From Rossellomorea orangium (GTDB lineage Bacteria > Bacillota > Bacilli > Bacillales > Bacillaceae_B), in the NCBI RefSeq assembly GCF_019334305.1, contig NZ_JAHWGH010000014.1, positions 496,001-560,000 of the forward strand: 64,000 bases of DNA, written 5' to 3'. Positions 1 through 7,674 of this stretch are shown piece by piece; the stretch's first letter is position 1; each line of letters opens with the position of its first letter. Under the pieces are notes generated by a model. It worked only from the letters and a program-made list of their open reading frames with translations. It searched no databases and was not told where the DNA came from. Made by a program: the position numbers and the translations under genes.

Positions 1-299
1 AAGAAAAAGATCACAGCACAGATCACTGCGAACCAGGCAAACCCGTCGATGACCAAATAAGTGAGTCCCCCGAATGAAGCGTGGATGATTCCTGCAGCCA
101 ACATCCGTCCCCTTCCCATCCTTTTCGTCAGCCAGTCAGAAAGGATGGATACCGGAATTCCATACGCAAGATTCCCAGCCAGGGCGTACATCAGGACAAT
201 AGGAAAGATCCAGAGTCCCCCGTCTGCTATACTAAAGATGAGGATGATCACAGAAAGTGTAAGACTCGTATAACATGCTGCTTTCACTTTTTTCATCAT
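1..299 (-). CDS. Membrane protein, 3' part cut by window edge
   Basis: An open reading frame on the minus strand starts with a double ATG at 299 and runs off the left edge with no stop, giving 99 visible residues. A GGAGG ribosome binding site lies about 6 bases upstream. The visible part starts MMKKVKAACY and holds about three hydrophobic stretches with a short basic loop (residues near 55-65, DWLTKRMGRGR), as in a polytopic inner-membrane protein. I do not recognise the family. Confidence 0.7.
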   Translation of the reverse strand, partial: MMKKVKAACYTSLTLSVIILIFSIADGGLWIFPIVLMYALAGNLAYGIPVSILSDWLTKRMGRGRMLAAGIIHASFGGLTYLVIDGFAWFAVICAVIFF

Positions 300-368
300 G
301 CCAACCTCCAAAAAATAGAGATTGTGAATAAATTCACATTTTAACCTTACCATATTTTGTGATTTTCA

Positions 369-746
369 TCAAACAAGCTCCTTGCTCCACTTCACTACTA
401 CCAACAGCACAAACCCATGAATCAACGCCACCAACGCAAGCATTACATATGGGATCACCCCATCCCACGCATCCACTCTATACGTTTTATCAGAGGAAAC
501 GATGAACATGATTCCAGCAAGGAGCAAAAAGAAGATCTGATAAACAGCCACAGGATATAATCTGCTCTTATATAAGGTTCCCTCACGGATCAACACTCTG
601 ACAAAGAATCCATTCCACACCACTGACACCAATACCCCCATTAGGATGGGGCCAAAGGAAAGCGTAGAGCTGAGGATATCAGTGAACCAGAACAGACAAA
701 CGCACATAAGAAGTACCCCGACAATGGAAAACAATATCTTCTTCAT
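369..746 (-). CDS. Small four-helix membrane protein of unknown function
   Basis: 125 residues with four predicted membrane segments (roughly 4-22, 30-48, 63-83, 95-117) and a lysine-rich C-terminus. The start ATG follows a GAGGAGG site. No catalytic motif or known family is recognised. It is probably its own transcription unit. Confidence 0.7.
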   Translation of the reverse strand: MKKILFSIVGVLLMCVCLFWFTDILSSTLSFGPILMGVLVSVVWNGFFVRVLIREGTLYKSRLYPVAVYQIFFLLLAGIMFIVSSDKTYRVDAWDGVIPYVMLALVALIHGFVLLVVVKWSKELV

Positions 747-935
747 TCGACTCCTCCTCGTTTCAACATAGTGTAATTTTACACCGAAAAAGAATTATTT
801 TCCAAGGTTTTCTTGAAAATTGTCTTCAATGTGCCATCCATTGTTTACTATCCTCTCACAAGGGAAACACACTACTACAATCACTTAAAGGAGGAATTCA
901 TTATCGCACACGATCCAAAACAGGCCGTCGCTCAA

Positions 936-1208
936 ATGAATGAAGACAAAAAGGAAGAGATTATGCAACATTTTGATTCTTTCAAAAATTATTTAGGGAA
1001 TCAGGTTCATAAGGGAGAGAAGCTGGGTCTTAGTGAGGAAGCACTAGCAAAAGGTGCTAAGCGCGTAGCCGATTATTTAGCGGAGCATGAGGAACCGCGA
1101 AACCGGGAGCAGAAAATACTGAATGAGATGTGGCATGTAGCGAATAAGGAAGAGCGCGAGCATATGGCGCATGTGTTAGTAAAACTTGCTGATCAAACAA
1201 ACGACTGA
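936..1208 (+). CDS. DUF3243 family protein (YmfJ-like)
   Basis: The C-terminal 80 residues match the DUF3243 pattern of small Bacillus soluble proteins such as YmfJ: FDSFKNYLG near the start, then YLAEHEEPRN and a last helix ending HVLVKLAD. The function of the family is unknown. The start is uncertain. ATG 936 gives 90 residues, close to YmfJ, but has no ribosome binding site. A perfect AAAGGAGG ends at 894 and is followed in the same frame by ATT (900) and ATC (903). A longer reading from TTG 813 has only a weak site and codes a poor N-terminus. A strong terminator follows the stop. Confidence 0.75.
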   Translation: MNEDKKEEIMQHFDSFKNYLGNQVHKGEKLGLSEEALAKGAKRVADYLAEHEEPRNREQKILNEMWHVANKEEREHMAHVLVKLADQTND

Positions 1209-1219
1209 CCACGGTTCCG

Positions 1220-1250
1220 AGCCCCCAGCCATCTATGGGGGCTTTCTTTA
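1220..1250 (+). terminator. Rho-independent terminator after the DUF3243 gene
   Basis: 8-bp stem AGCCCCCA / TGGGGGCT (1220-1227 with 1236-1243), 8-base loop, then TTCTTTA. Confidence 0.85.
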
Positions 1251-1260
1251 TGGTAGAACG

Positions 1261-2022
1261 TTATTCTTGTAATGTCATACCGATTTGAGTCAAGGCTTCC
1301 TTCACGGTAGCCACCGTTGGAATAGCAGATAAATCAATCCCCACCTCGATTGCTTCCGTTGCCAAATCCGGCCTGATACCGGTTATGATTGATCGAACAC
1401 CGAGAAGGGTTAACACATTGGTAATTCTAAAGAGATAATCGATAACCATGCGATCCAGTGCATAAGCACCGGAGAAATCAATGATCAGGCGATTGACGTC
1501 TTGTTCCCTTACTTTAGAGGGGATTAATTCTAGCAAGGTCATGGCTTTCTCCTGGCTTATCTTCCCCCTCAATGGAAGAATTGCCACATCATTAAGTAAC
1601 GGTACAAGGTTCGCGGATAATTCATTGATTTCATCATTCATCTTAAATTGATTCTTCTCCGTTTCTTTCCGCTTTGTAATATCCCAGATATAGGTCTGAA
1701 TGGCCCTTCTGTCCCCCACTTTCACTGGATGACAATACAATTCGACCTCTACAGGTGTCCCATCCATTCGGTAGACCTTTTCTTCAATGACATCCGCTGG
1801 TGCTTCATAAGCTGATTGTATTCTCTGACGGATGGCTGCCTTTGAGGTTTCCTGGAATAAATCAAGGGGACTCCCACCGATCATACTTTCTTTGTTGCTC
1901 CGGAAGAATGCTTCCGCTGCATGATTAACGTACAGGACCTTATAGTCCGTGTGGAGAATGAGTGGATCCCGTGAATATTCCATAACTTCCAAATAATCTA
2001 TCTCTGCAACCAAAACATTCAC
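1261..2022 (-). CDS. PAS-STAS domain protein, RsbR-like
   Basis: 253 residues from GTG 2022, chosen because AAAGGAG sits 7 bases upstream; an earlier GTG at 2040 overlaps that site. Residues about 10-110 form a PAS domain ending in the typical YIWDITKRKETE linker. Residues about 135-250 form a STAS domain (LIIDFSGAYALD, then TNVLTLLGVRSIITGIRP). This order is that of RsbR-type co-antagonists and YtvA, which feed signals into the sigma-B stressosome. The PAS lacks the LOV cysteine motif, so it is probably not a blue-light sensor. In the STAS loop serine follows the conserved Asp-Phe, but the second phospho-site is replaced by Asp-Arg. It stands alone here, without rsbS or rsbT. Confidence 0.8.
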   Translation of the reverse strand: MNVLVAEIDYLEVMEYSRDPLILHTDYKVLYVNHAAEAFFRSNKESMIGGSPLDLFQETSKAAIRQRIQSAYEAPADVIEEKVYRMDGTPVEVELYCHPVKVGDRRAIQTYIWDITKRKETEKNQFKMNDEINELSANLVPLLNDVAILPLRGKISQEKAMTLLELIPSKVREQDVNRLIIDFSGAYALDRMVIDYLFRITNVLTLLGVRSIITGIRPDLATEAIEVGIDLSAIPTVATVKEALTQIGMTLQE

Positions 2023-2096
2023 ATTATCACTCCTTTTCACCTAAGTTACAGGTTGAGTGATAAGATATCAAGAATGTTGTATCCAAAAGGAACTCC

Positions 2097-2669
2097 TTAT
2101 TGACCCTGATTCTCCCAAACTTCTCCTATTTTTCTGCTTCTGAACACATACTCTACCACCCATCTAATCAGATAAGCCAAAATGAAATAGATGATAAAAG
2201 ACCACCACACTTCCCATTTATAAATGGTGTAAATGTGGAGCCAGCGAAAGAATGGTTCCGCTATAAAGGATGCCCCTCCCGAGATCATGAGAGTGCTATA
2301 GAAAAACGCCTTCCCCTTAGGAAAGTATTGATATTGCAGCATATAGGTGACTGGTATCAAGGCATAATCAAATACGTATGCTTTCGGTAGAAGGGGAATC
2401 AATTGGCAGGGGTACCCCCATAACCCAAGCTCATACCCCATTCCGTCCAAATTCGCCGCGACAATGATCCATACCAAACCCAGGAAGAATAGTTTAGGTT
2501 TATTTCCTGCATTTTTTGTTAGGCGGATAAACGCCACCCAAGTCAAGATGAAGAGTGTGAGGATAAACCACCATTGAAGAGACAGAAAACAATCATCCAA
2601 CCAATAGTTGATATTTTGAAGTTTGATTTCCTTTACCTTTTCTTGTATTTGATCGTATTGTTCCTTCAT
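2097..2669 (-). CDS. CBO0543 family membrane protein
   Basis: 190 residues with five to six membrane segments. The central conserved run (LDGMGYELGLWGYP, then PLLPKAYVFDYALIPV and YQYFPKGKAF) is the signature of the CBO0543 family found in spore-forming Firmicutes. The biochemical role is unknown. AAGGGG precedes ATG 2669. It is transcribed away from the oxidase operon, so 2670-2904 is a divergent control region. Confidence 0.75.
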   Translation of the reverse strand: MKEQYDQIQEKVKEIKLQNINYWLDDCFLSLQWWFILTLFILTWVAFIRLTKNAGNKPKLFFLGLVWIIVAANLDGMGYELGLWGYPCQLIPLLPKAYVFDYALIPVTYMLQYQYFPKGKAFFYSTLMISGGASFIAEPFFRWLHIYTIYKWEVWWSFIIYFILAYLIRWVVEYVFRSRKIGEVWENQGQ

Positions 2670-2784
2670 ATGTTATCCCCTTTTGAAAAATACCCTTCAA
2701 TTTTCAGCATGTTATCTTGAATGATAGTGTTTGCCAATCATGAATATGTATTCTTCCATCTGGTTCAAAGGTCCCCTCCTTTCA

Positions 2785-2883
2785 TATAATCGAAATATTT
2801 CGTTTAATGAACCTGTATGAGAGGTAGTGTATTTATGAAAAGGCTTACTATGATGGATGATTGTCTACATATATTCGAAATAT
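2785..2883 (+). promoter_or_regulatory. Control region of the cytochrome oxidase operon
   Basis: A consensus TATAAT (2785-2790) is followed directly by a perfect 12-bp palindrome CGAAATATTTCG (2791-2802). The same 9-mer TCGAAATAT recurs at 2875-2883, 22 bases before the ctaC start. No good -35 is seen 17 bases upstream of the TATAAT, so activator dependence is possible. The 9-mer pair looks like a regulator site; it does not match the Fnr box (TGTGA-N6-TCACA). Confidence 0.4.
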
Positions 2884-2904
2884 CCTAAAAGTGTGGGGGG
2901 TTTT

Positions 2905-3897
2905 ATGAAATTACTATCTTTAAGCGTCTTACTGACCATTCTTTTCCTCACCGGCTGCAGTTCTTTCAAGGTCCTCGACCCTAAAGGGACCGTTGCCGAC
3001 CTTCAACTAAACTTATTTCAGCTATCCACAGTGATCATGCTGTTGGTCTTTTTTATCGTATGTTCTATATTTGTGTACTTCACTTGGAAATACAGAGAGA
3101 CACCTGAGCGCCGACAAATTATCCCCCCGTATGTGAAAGGGAATAAAAAGCTGGAAGTGACGTGGACCGTCATACCGATTCTTTTATTAGTGATCCTCGC
3201 CATTCCTACCCTCAAGGGAACCTTTTCCCTTGCAGAATTAAAGGCAAATGGTGAAGATCCGCTCGTGATCCAGGTGACGGGACATCAATACTGGTGGGAA
3301 GTCCACTATCCCGAGCAAGGCATTACCCTGACCAACGAAGCCTACATACCAGTAAATCGGCCTGTCACATTCCAATTAACCTCGGCTGATGTCATCCATT
3401 CCTTTTGGATGCCGCGACTGGGAGGAAAAAAAGATCTCATACCAGGCAAAACGAACACCTTGACCCTGAATGCCTCCAAACAAGGGGAATATAAAGGACA
3501 ATGTGCCGAGCTATGCGGAGCTTCCCATTCCTATATGAGATTTCAGGTCCACGCAGTCGGAGATCGGGAGTTCACTAAGTGGATTGAGAAAGAAACAAAT
3601 GGAGAGGCAGCCGATCAACTGACTCCAACTGCTGAAGAAGGAAAGAAAGTATTCATATCCAACTGCTTAACCTGTCATGCTGTTTCTCCTGCAGAAAGGA
3701 GCAAGGGACCGAATCTTTCCGGTATTTCTGATAAAGAGCGAATTGGGAATGTCCTTCTGAACAGCGATGAAAATATGGAGAGGTGGATCAGGGACCCTTC
3801 TTCCATTAAACCGGATGTCAACATGCCACCCTTCCCTGATTTGACAGAAGAGGATCTCAACGCATTAAGCACGTATCTTTCACAATTAGAAGAATAA
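2905..3897 (+). CDS. ctaC: Cytochrome c oxidase subunit II, caa3 type, lipoprotein with fused cytochrome c
   Basis: 330 residues. It accepts electrons from cytochrome c and passes them to subunit I of a haem-copper oxidase. The N-terminus is a lipoprotein signal ending in the lipobox LTGC. Two membrane helices follow (about 38-60 and 80-100), then a cupredoxin domain with the CuA ligands (HSFWMP and the CAELCGASHSYM motif). The C-terminus has a covalent haem c site CLTCH and a later methionine in VNMPPFP. ATG 2905 is chosen because GTGGGGGG lies just upstream and the signal peptide starts there; a start at 2857 would bury the signal. First gene of a four-gene operon with subunits I, III and IV. 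Confidence 0.93.
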   Translation: MKLLSLSVLLTILFLTGCSSFKVLDPKGTVADLQLNLFQLSTVIMLLVFFIVCSIFVYFTWKYRETPERRQIIPPYVKGNKKLEVTWTVIPILLLVILAIPTLKGTFSLAELKANGEDPLVIQVTGHQYWWEVHYPEQGITLTNEAYIPVNRPVTFQLTSADVIHSFWMPRLGGKKDLIPGKTNTLTLNASKQGEYKGQCAELCGASHSYMRFQVHAVGDREFTKWIEKETNGEAADQLTPTAEEGKKVFISNCLTCHAVSPAERSKGPNLSGISDKERIGNVLLNSDENMERWIRDPSSIKPDVNMPPFPDLTEEDLNALSTYLSQLEE

Positions 3898-3922
3898 ATC
3901 ATCCCTCATGGAGGTGGAGAAT

Positions 3923-5878
3923 ATGGATATCAAATATACCCTTTTCGGACGGGAATTCGTATTCCCCTCCGATATCGTTGCAGCAGACATCTCACTCTTT
4001 CTCATGGCAGTGACTGCCTTGTTCTTGTTGACACGTTATAAAAAGTGGAAGTGGGCGTGGGATTGGGTAACCTCCACTCATCATCATAAAGTCGGCATTC
4101 TATACCTGGCTGCAGGAGGAGCCTTCTTCCTTCGTGGTGGTCTTGATGCTCTCATTATCCGGCTGCAGCTTGCACTTCCTGAGAATCAATTCTGGGTCTT
4201 TCAGGGGGAAAAGTATAACCAGATGATGACCACACACGGTACGACGATGATTTTCTTTGTTGCCATGCCTTTTTTGATCGGGCTCATGAATGTCGCTGTC
4301 CCTCTTCAAATTGGGGCAAGGGACCTGGCGTTTCCACATCTTAATTTGCTAAGCTTCTGGCTCTTTTTCACCGGTGGTGCATTGGTCAATATCAGCTTCG
4401 TGCTTGGGGGATCTCCTTCAGCAGGGTGGACGGGCTATGCCCCCTTAAACCTCGATGTGTATACCCCGGGCCCCGGTATGGATTATTATGCCATCGGGCT
4501 CCAAATCGCCGGTGCCGGTACGATCCTGTCCGCAATTAACTTCCTGGTGACGATTATACGAAAGCGGGCTCCGGGTATGACCTTTATGAGAATGCCCTTA
4601 TTCACCTGGTCTTCCTTTGTCACATCGATCTTGATACTCTTTGCCTTTCCCGCCCTGACTATTGCCCTTCTGCTCTTGACGCTGGACCGGGTGTACGGAA
4701 CGGCTTTTCTTACCGGAGCGGAAGGTAACCCCATCATTTGGCAGCATTTATTCTGGATCTTCGGTCATCCGGAAGTATACATATTGATCCTGCCTGCGTT
4801 TGGCATCTTCTCCGATGTGATCACCACCTTTTCAAGGAGGAACCTGTTTGCCTATCCTGCCATGGTGTTTGCACTTGTATTAATTGGCTTTCTAGGGTTC
4901 ATGGTGTGGATCCATCACATGTTCACCGTTGGGCTTGGACCTATTTCCAATGCTATATTTGCCCTTTCCACCATGTCTATCGCGGTTCCGACAGGCATCA
5001 AGGTGTTCAACTGGCTCTTTACGCTTCAGGGAGGAGTCATCCGCTTTAAGACCGCTATGTTATTTTCCCTGGCGTTCATTCCCACGTTCCTGATCGGAGG
5101 TGCCACAGGAGTGATGCTGTCTTCCGCTCCTGCCGATTATCAGTACCATGACAGTTACTTTGTCGTCGGGCACTTTCATTATGTGATCGTCGGCGGCACA
5201 ATTCTCGGCATCTTTGCCGGAGTGTATTATTGGTGGCCAAAGATGTTCGGTTTCTTACTCAACGAAACCTGGGGAAAATGGCATTTCTGGTTATTTACCA
5301 TCGGGTTCCACATCACCTTTTTCCCCATGCATCTCATGGGATTGAATGGGATGCCGCGCCGAGTATTTACGTATTTAAAAAGCGATGGATTAGGAACATT
5401 GAATCTCATCAGTACAATCGGAGCCTTCCTCATGGCTCTTGCCGTACTCGTCTTTCTATGGAATATCTTTTGGAGTTACCGGCACGGAAAGCGTGATCTC
5501 ACAGGGGATCCTTGGGAGGGACGGACCTTGGAATGGGCTATCCCGTCACCACCTCCCCTCGGAAATTTCATAAAGCGGCCCCTTGTCACCACCATCGATC
5601 AACTTTGGCATGAAAAGTGGAATGGAGATGGCACCATCCGAACCTCAGGTGAAGAGGACGCCATTTTCGTATCGAACCATACGTCCCAGCCCCTGATGCT
5701 GGCAGGAGTGCTGTTCGTCTCATCCTTTGGCTTCATCTTTGATGTTGAGCTCTTACAATGGTTCGGGTTTGTCAGTGTAACAGGATTGATGATCCTTCGT
5801 TCATTCACGGCCGGGCGCACATGGACCGTTTATACAACTGAAGAATTATGGGCAGAAAGGAGGAAACGTTCCCTATGA
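3923..5878 (+). CDS. ctaD: Cytochrome c oxidase subunit I
   Basis: 651 residues. It is the catalytic subunit, reducing oxygen to water and pumping protons. Visible ligands include the low-spin haem histidine in TTHGTTM, the CuB histidine and cross-linked tyrosine in FGHPEVY, the CuB pair in WIHHMF, and the haem histidines in VGHFHYV. The body and C-terminal tail (GRTLEWAIPSPPP) resemble CtaD, but about 50 extra N-terminal residues form an added helix and the TRYKKWKW segment, as in the quinol oxidase subunit QoxB. The CuA site in the neighbouring subunit II argues for cytochrome c as donor. ATG 3923 follows GGAGGTGG; an ATG at 3908 overlaps that site. The stop overlaps the next start (ATGA). 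Confidence 0.93.
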   Translation: MDIKYTLFGREFVFPSDIVAADISLFLMAVTALFLLTRYKKWKWAWDWVTSTHHHKVGILYLAAGGAFFLRGGLDALIIRLQLALPENQFWVFQGEKYNQMMTTHGTTMIFFVAMPFLIGLMNVAVPLQIGARDLAFPHLNLLSFWLFFTGGALVNISFVLGGSPSAGWTGYAPLNLDVYTPGPGMDYYAIGLQIAGAGTILSAINFLVTIIRKRAPGMTFMRMPLFTWSSFVTSILILFAFPALTIALLLLTLDRVYGTAFLTGAEGNPIIWQHLFWIFGHPEVYILILPAFGIFSDVITTFSRRNLFAYPAMVFALVLIGFLGFMVWIHHMFTVGLGPISNAIFALSTMSIAVPTGIKVFNWLFTLQGGVIRFKTAMLFSLAFIPTFLIGGATGVMLSSAPADYQYHDSYFVVGHFHYVIVGGTILGIFAGVYYWWPKMFGFLLNETWGKWHFWLFTIGFHITFFPMHLMGLNGMPRRVFTYLKSDGLGTLNLISTIGAFLMALAVLVFLWNIFWSYRHGKRDLTGDPWEGRTLEWAIPSPPPLGNFIKRPLVTTIDQLWHEKWNGDGTIRTSGEEDAIFVSNHTSQPLMLAGVLFVSSFGFIFDVELLQWFGFVSVTGLMILRSFTAGRTWTVYTTEELWAERRKRSL

Positions 5879-6459
5879 CTTCACACGTTTTCAGTATGGA
5901 ACAAGAAGAGGATAAGAAGCTGGCCATGTGGTTTTTTATTGCTGCGGAGGTTGTGATCTTTGCGTCCTTATTCGGAGTATACCTGACACTTAAATCCCAT
6001 ATTTCTGAAGGACCTTCAAGCGGTCAGATGCTTGAGTTAAAAAGCGTCACGCTTTCAACGGTCCTGCTCCTATCAAGCAGCTTTACGATTTATTCCTGCC
6101 TTCAAGCGAGTGATAGTGGAAAAATGGGGAAGACATTTCTCCTTTTACTCCTGACCTTTTTACTTGGCGGCTCCTTTTTACTGATGGAATCAAGGGAATT
6201 CATTCACTACTATGAACAAGGATTCGAAGTAGATTCCAGCCCATTTCTGTCTTCCTTCTATTTATTGGTCGGGACCCATGGTCTTCACGTCTTCGCAGGA
6301 GTCGTCTGGATGGGAATCTTACTCATACATTTTCGGATGAAAGGGATCTGCCGGGAAACAACTTCGAGACTTTCTGTATTCTCCCTTTATTGGCATTTCG
6401 TCGATCTCGTGTGGGTGTTGATCTTTACTCTCGTCTATCTGTATGGAAAGGTGGGATAA
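5875..6459 (+). CDS. ctaE: Cytochrome c oxidase subunit III
   Basis: 194 residues with five membrane helices. Conserved features of subunit III are FGVYLTLK near residue 30, the ESREFIHY motif, LVGTHGLHVFAG, and the last-helix YWHFVDLVWVLIF. It stabilises subunit I. ATG 5875 overlaps the ctaD stop by four bases, with AGGAGG about 10 bases upstream. The gene is slightly shorter than B. subtilis CtaE. Confidence 0.9.
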   Translation: MTSHVFSMEQEEDKKLAMWFFIAAEVVIFASLFGVYLTLKSHISEGPSSGQMLELKSVTLSTVLLLSSSFTIYSCLQASDSGKMGKTFLLLLLTFLLGGSFLLMESREFIHYYEQGFEVDSSPFLSSFYLLVGTHGLHVFAGVVWMGILLIHFRMKGICRETTSRLSVFSLYWHFVDLVWVLIFTLVYLYGKVG

Positions 6460-6461
6460 AT

Positions 6462-6728
6462 GTGAAAAAAACGAGATTTATCTTACTATATGTAGTCGTT
6501 ATCGGCTCAGCCATCGCCGGATCTATTCTTGTTGAATTTTCGAGGGAACAGCTTGAGGCTTCATCGATTCTTCTCATACTCTTATCCCTTGCCTTTTTAT
6601 CTATCAGCCTTCAGTTGACGGTATTAATGAACACGAGAGCACCCCTTACCAAGTGGAAGTGGCTCTCCTTATCAAGCGGCCTGCTGGTCGGCGGACTCAC
6701 CTTTCTCTATTTATTTCTTTTAACCTAA
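6462..6728 (+). CDS. ctaF: Cytochrome c oxidase subunit IV-like protein
   Basis: 88 residues starting at GTG 6462, two bases after the ctaE stop, with GGAAAGGTGGG upstream. It has three membrane helices and no redox motif, like the small fourth subunit (CtaF/QoxD) of Bacillus oxidases. Position and topology carry the call because sequence conservation of this family is low. No assembly genes (ctaA, ctaB, ctaG, SCO) are next to the operon. Confidence 0.75.
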   Translation: MKKTRFILLYVVVIGSAIAGSILVEFSREQLEASSILLILLSLAFLSISLQLTVLMNTRAPLTKWKWLSLSSGLLVGGLTFLYLFLLT

Positions 6729-6735
6729 AGATACA

Positions 6736-6758
6736 GGGAGCGAACTTGCTCCCTTTTT
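6736..6758 (+). terminator. Terminator of the oxidase operon
   Basis: GGGAGC / GCTCCC stem with a 6-base loop followed by TTTTT, 8 bases after the stop of subunit IV. Confidence 0.85.
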
Positions 6759-6803
6759 CATTTCTGCTATCATTTCAATCCCCTAAAACGCGACTTTCTC
6801 CCC

Positions 6804-6832
6804 TTACATCATTCTTTCCAATATGCTAAAAT
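6804..6832 (+). promoter_or_regulatory. Probable sigma-A promoter of the 78-residue protein gene
   Basis: TAAAAT at 6827-6832 with an extended -10 TGC just before it. The -35 (TTACAT, 6804-6809) is weak at 17-base spacing. Confidence 0.45.
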
Positions 6833-6883
6833 TATCCAAAATCAGACAAGTTTCTTCCCTTTTATGAAAGGAGATTGTAGCTA

Positions 6884-7120
6884 ATGTCAGAAAATAATGA
6901 GCTGTACACCATTTTGAGGACCCTTCAAACCTATTCCGAATGTGACATTACCCATTCATTTTCTGAACATAATACCGACCTCTTAAAGGTTTCTTACTCC
7001 CATGAATTCAAATCCTTTGTGGTTACTCAGCATGGCTCTGTAGAAACTTATCAGGGTCTGCCTTCCGCTCTTGCCAGGTTAGAAGTTCTGTTACACGATT
7101 TCAAACATCCTTCCGTTTAG
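6884..7120 (+). CDS. Small soluble protein of unknown function
   Basis: 78 residues, start ATG after AAAGGAGATTG. It has a short N-terminal helix (LYTILRTLQTY), a beta-strand-like middle, and a C-terminal helix. The pattern recalls small Bacillus proteins such as the DUF1797/YkuJ type, but the match is too weak to assign. It is monocistronic between two terminators. Confidence 0.7.
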   Translation: MSENNELYTILRTLQTYSECDITHSFSEHNTDLLKVSYSHEFKSFVVTQHGSVETYQGLPSALARLEVLLHDFKHPSV

Positions 7121-7151
7121 AGGAGATCCGTGGAGTTTGGTCATTCCACGA

Positions 7152-7190
7152 AGAAAAGACCCGTCTTCCATTGACAGGTCTTTTCTCGTT
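7152..7190 (+). terminator. Terminator between converging genes
   Basis: Perfect 10-bp stem AGAAAAGACC / GGTCTTTTCT (7152-7161 with 7177-7186). It can serve the plus-strand gene ending at 7120 and the minus-strand gene ending at 7215. Confidence 0.75.
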
Positions 7191-7214
7191 TCCGGAAGTC
7201 ATCCGGCTATGAAT

Positions 7215-7463
7215 TTAGTTGTTAGAGTTATTCGAGCTGTTGGAGCCGCCTGAATGACTGGATTGTCCGCCTTTTGCACCGATTTCCTGATAGAACTTCT
7301 TATTGTGATTCTCTGATGTTGCTTCTCCACCTTTTTCACCGATCTCTTGGTAGAATTCTTTGTCGTGGTTCTTCGCTGTTTGTTCGCCGCCTTTACGACC
7401 AGCTTCCTCGTAACTCATTTTGTTTCCGTTGTTGTTATTGTTGCTGTTGTTACTGTTTGACAT
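7215..7463 (-). CDS. KGG-repeat general stress protein (GsiB-like)
   Basis: 82 residues, hydrophilic, with asparagine/serine-rich ends and three copies of a roughly 20-residue repeat around K/RGG (GRKGGEQ, EKGGEA, AKGGQS). Two copies contain KEFYQEIG or KKFYQEIG. This is the stress-induced KGG motif of GsiB and fungal con-10. GsiB is one of the strongest sigma-B-controlled proteins of B. subtilis; its exact role is unknown. ATG follows AAGGAGGATTTTATTT, and a sigma-B-like promoter lies 58 bases upstream. Confidence 0.85.
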   Translation of the reverse strand: MSNSNNSNNNNNGNKMSYEEAGRKGGEQTAKNHDKEFYQEIGEKGGEATSENHNKKFYQEIGAKGGQSSHSGGSNSSNNSNN

Positions 7464-7520
7464 AAATAAAATCCTCCTTAAGTTTAGTAAAATGGTGTTG
7501 TACGTTTGTACATTGGTTAT

Positions 7521-7545
7521 ATACCTCGAGATATGAAAGATAAAC
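7521..7545 (-). promoter_or_regulatory. Sigma-B-like promoter of the GsiB-like gene
   Basis: Reading the minus strand: GTTTAT (7545-7540), 13 bases, AGGTAT (7526-7521). The sigma-B consensus is GTTTAA-N12-15-GGGTAT, so each box has one mismatch and the spacing fits. Confidence 0.65.
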
Positions 7546-7674
7546 AGATTTGGGGGTTTTTAACATTTTTGTAATTTAATTTATACTCTGGCGAGGATGA
7601 TGCCTTTTAATAGAAGTGATGTTCCGGTAGGTGTATGATGTGGTTACGAATATCGTGCGAAGGAGACTTGCCAT

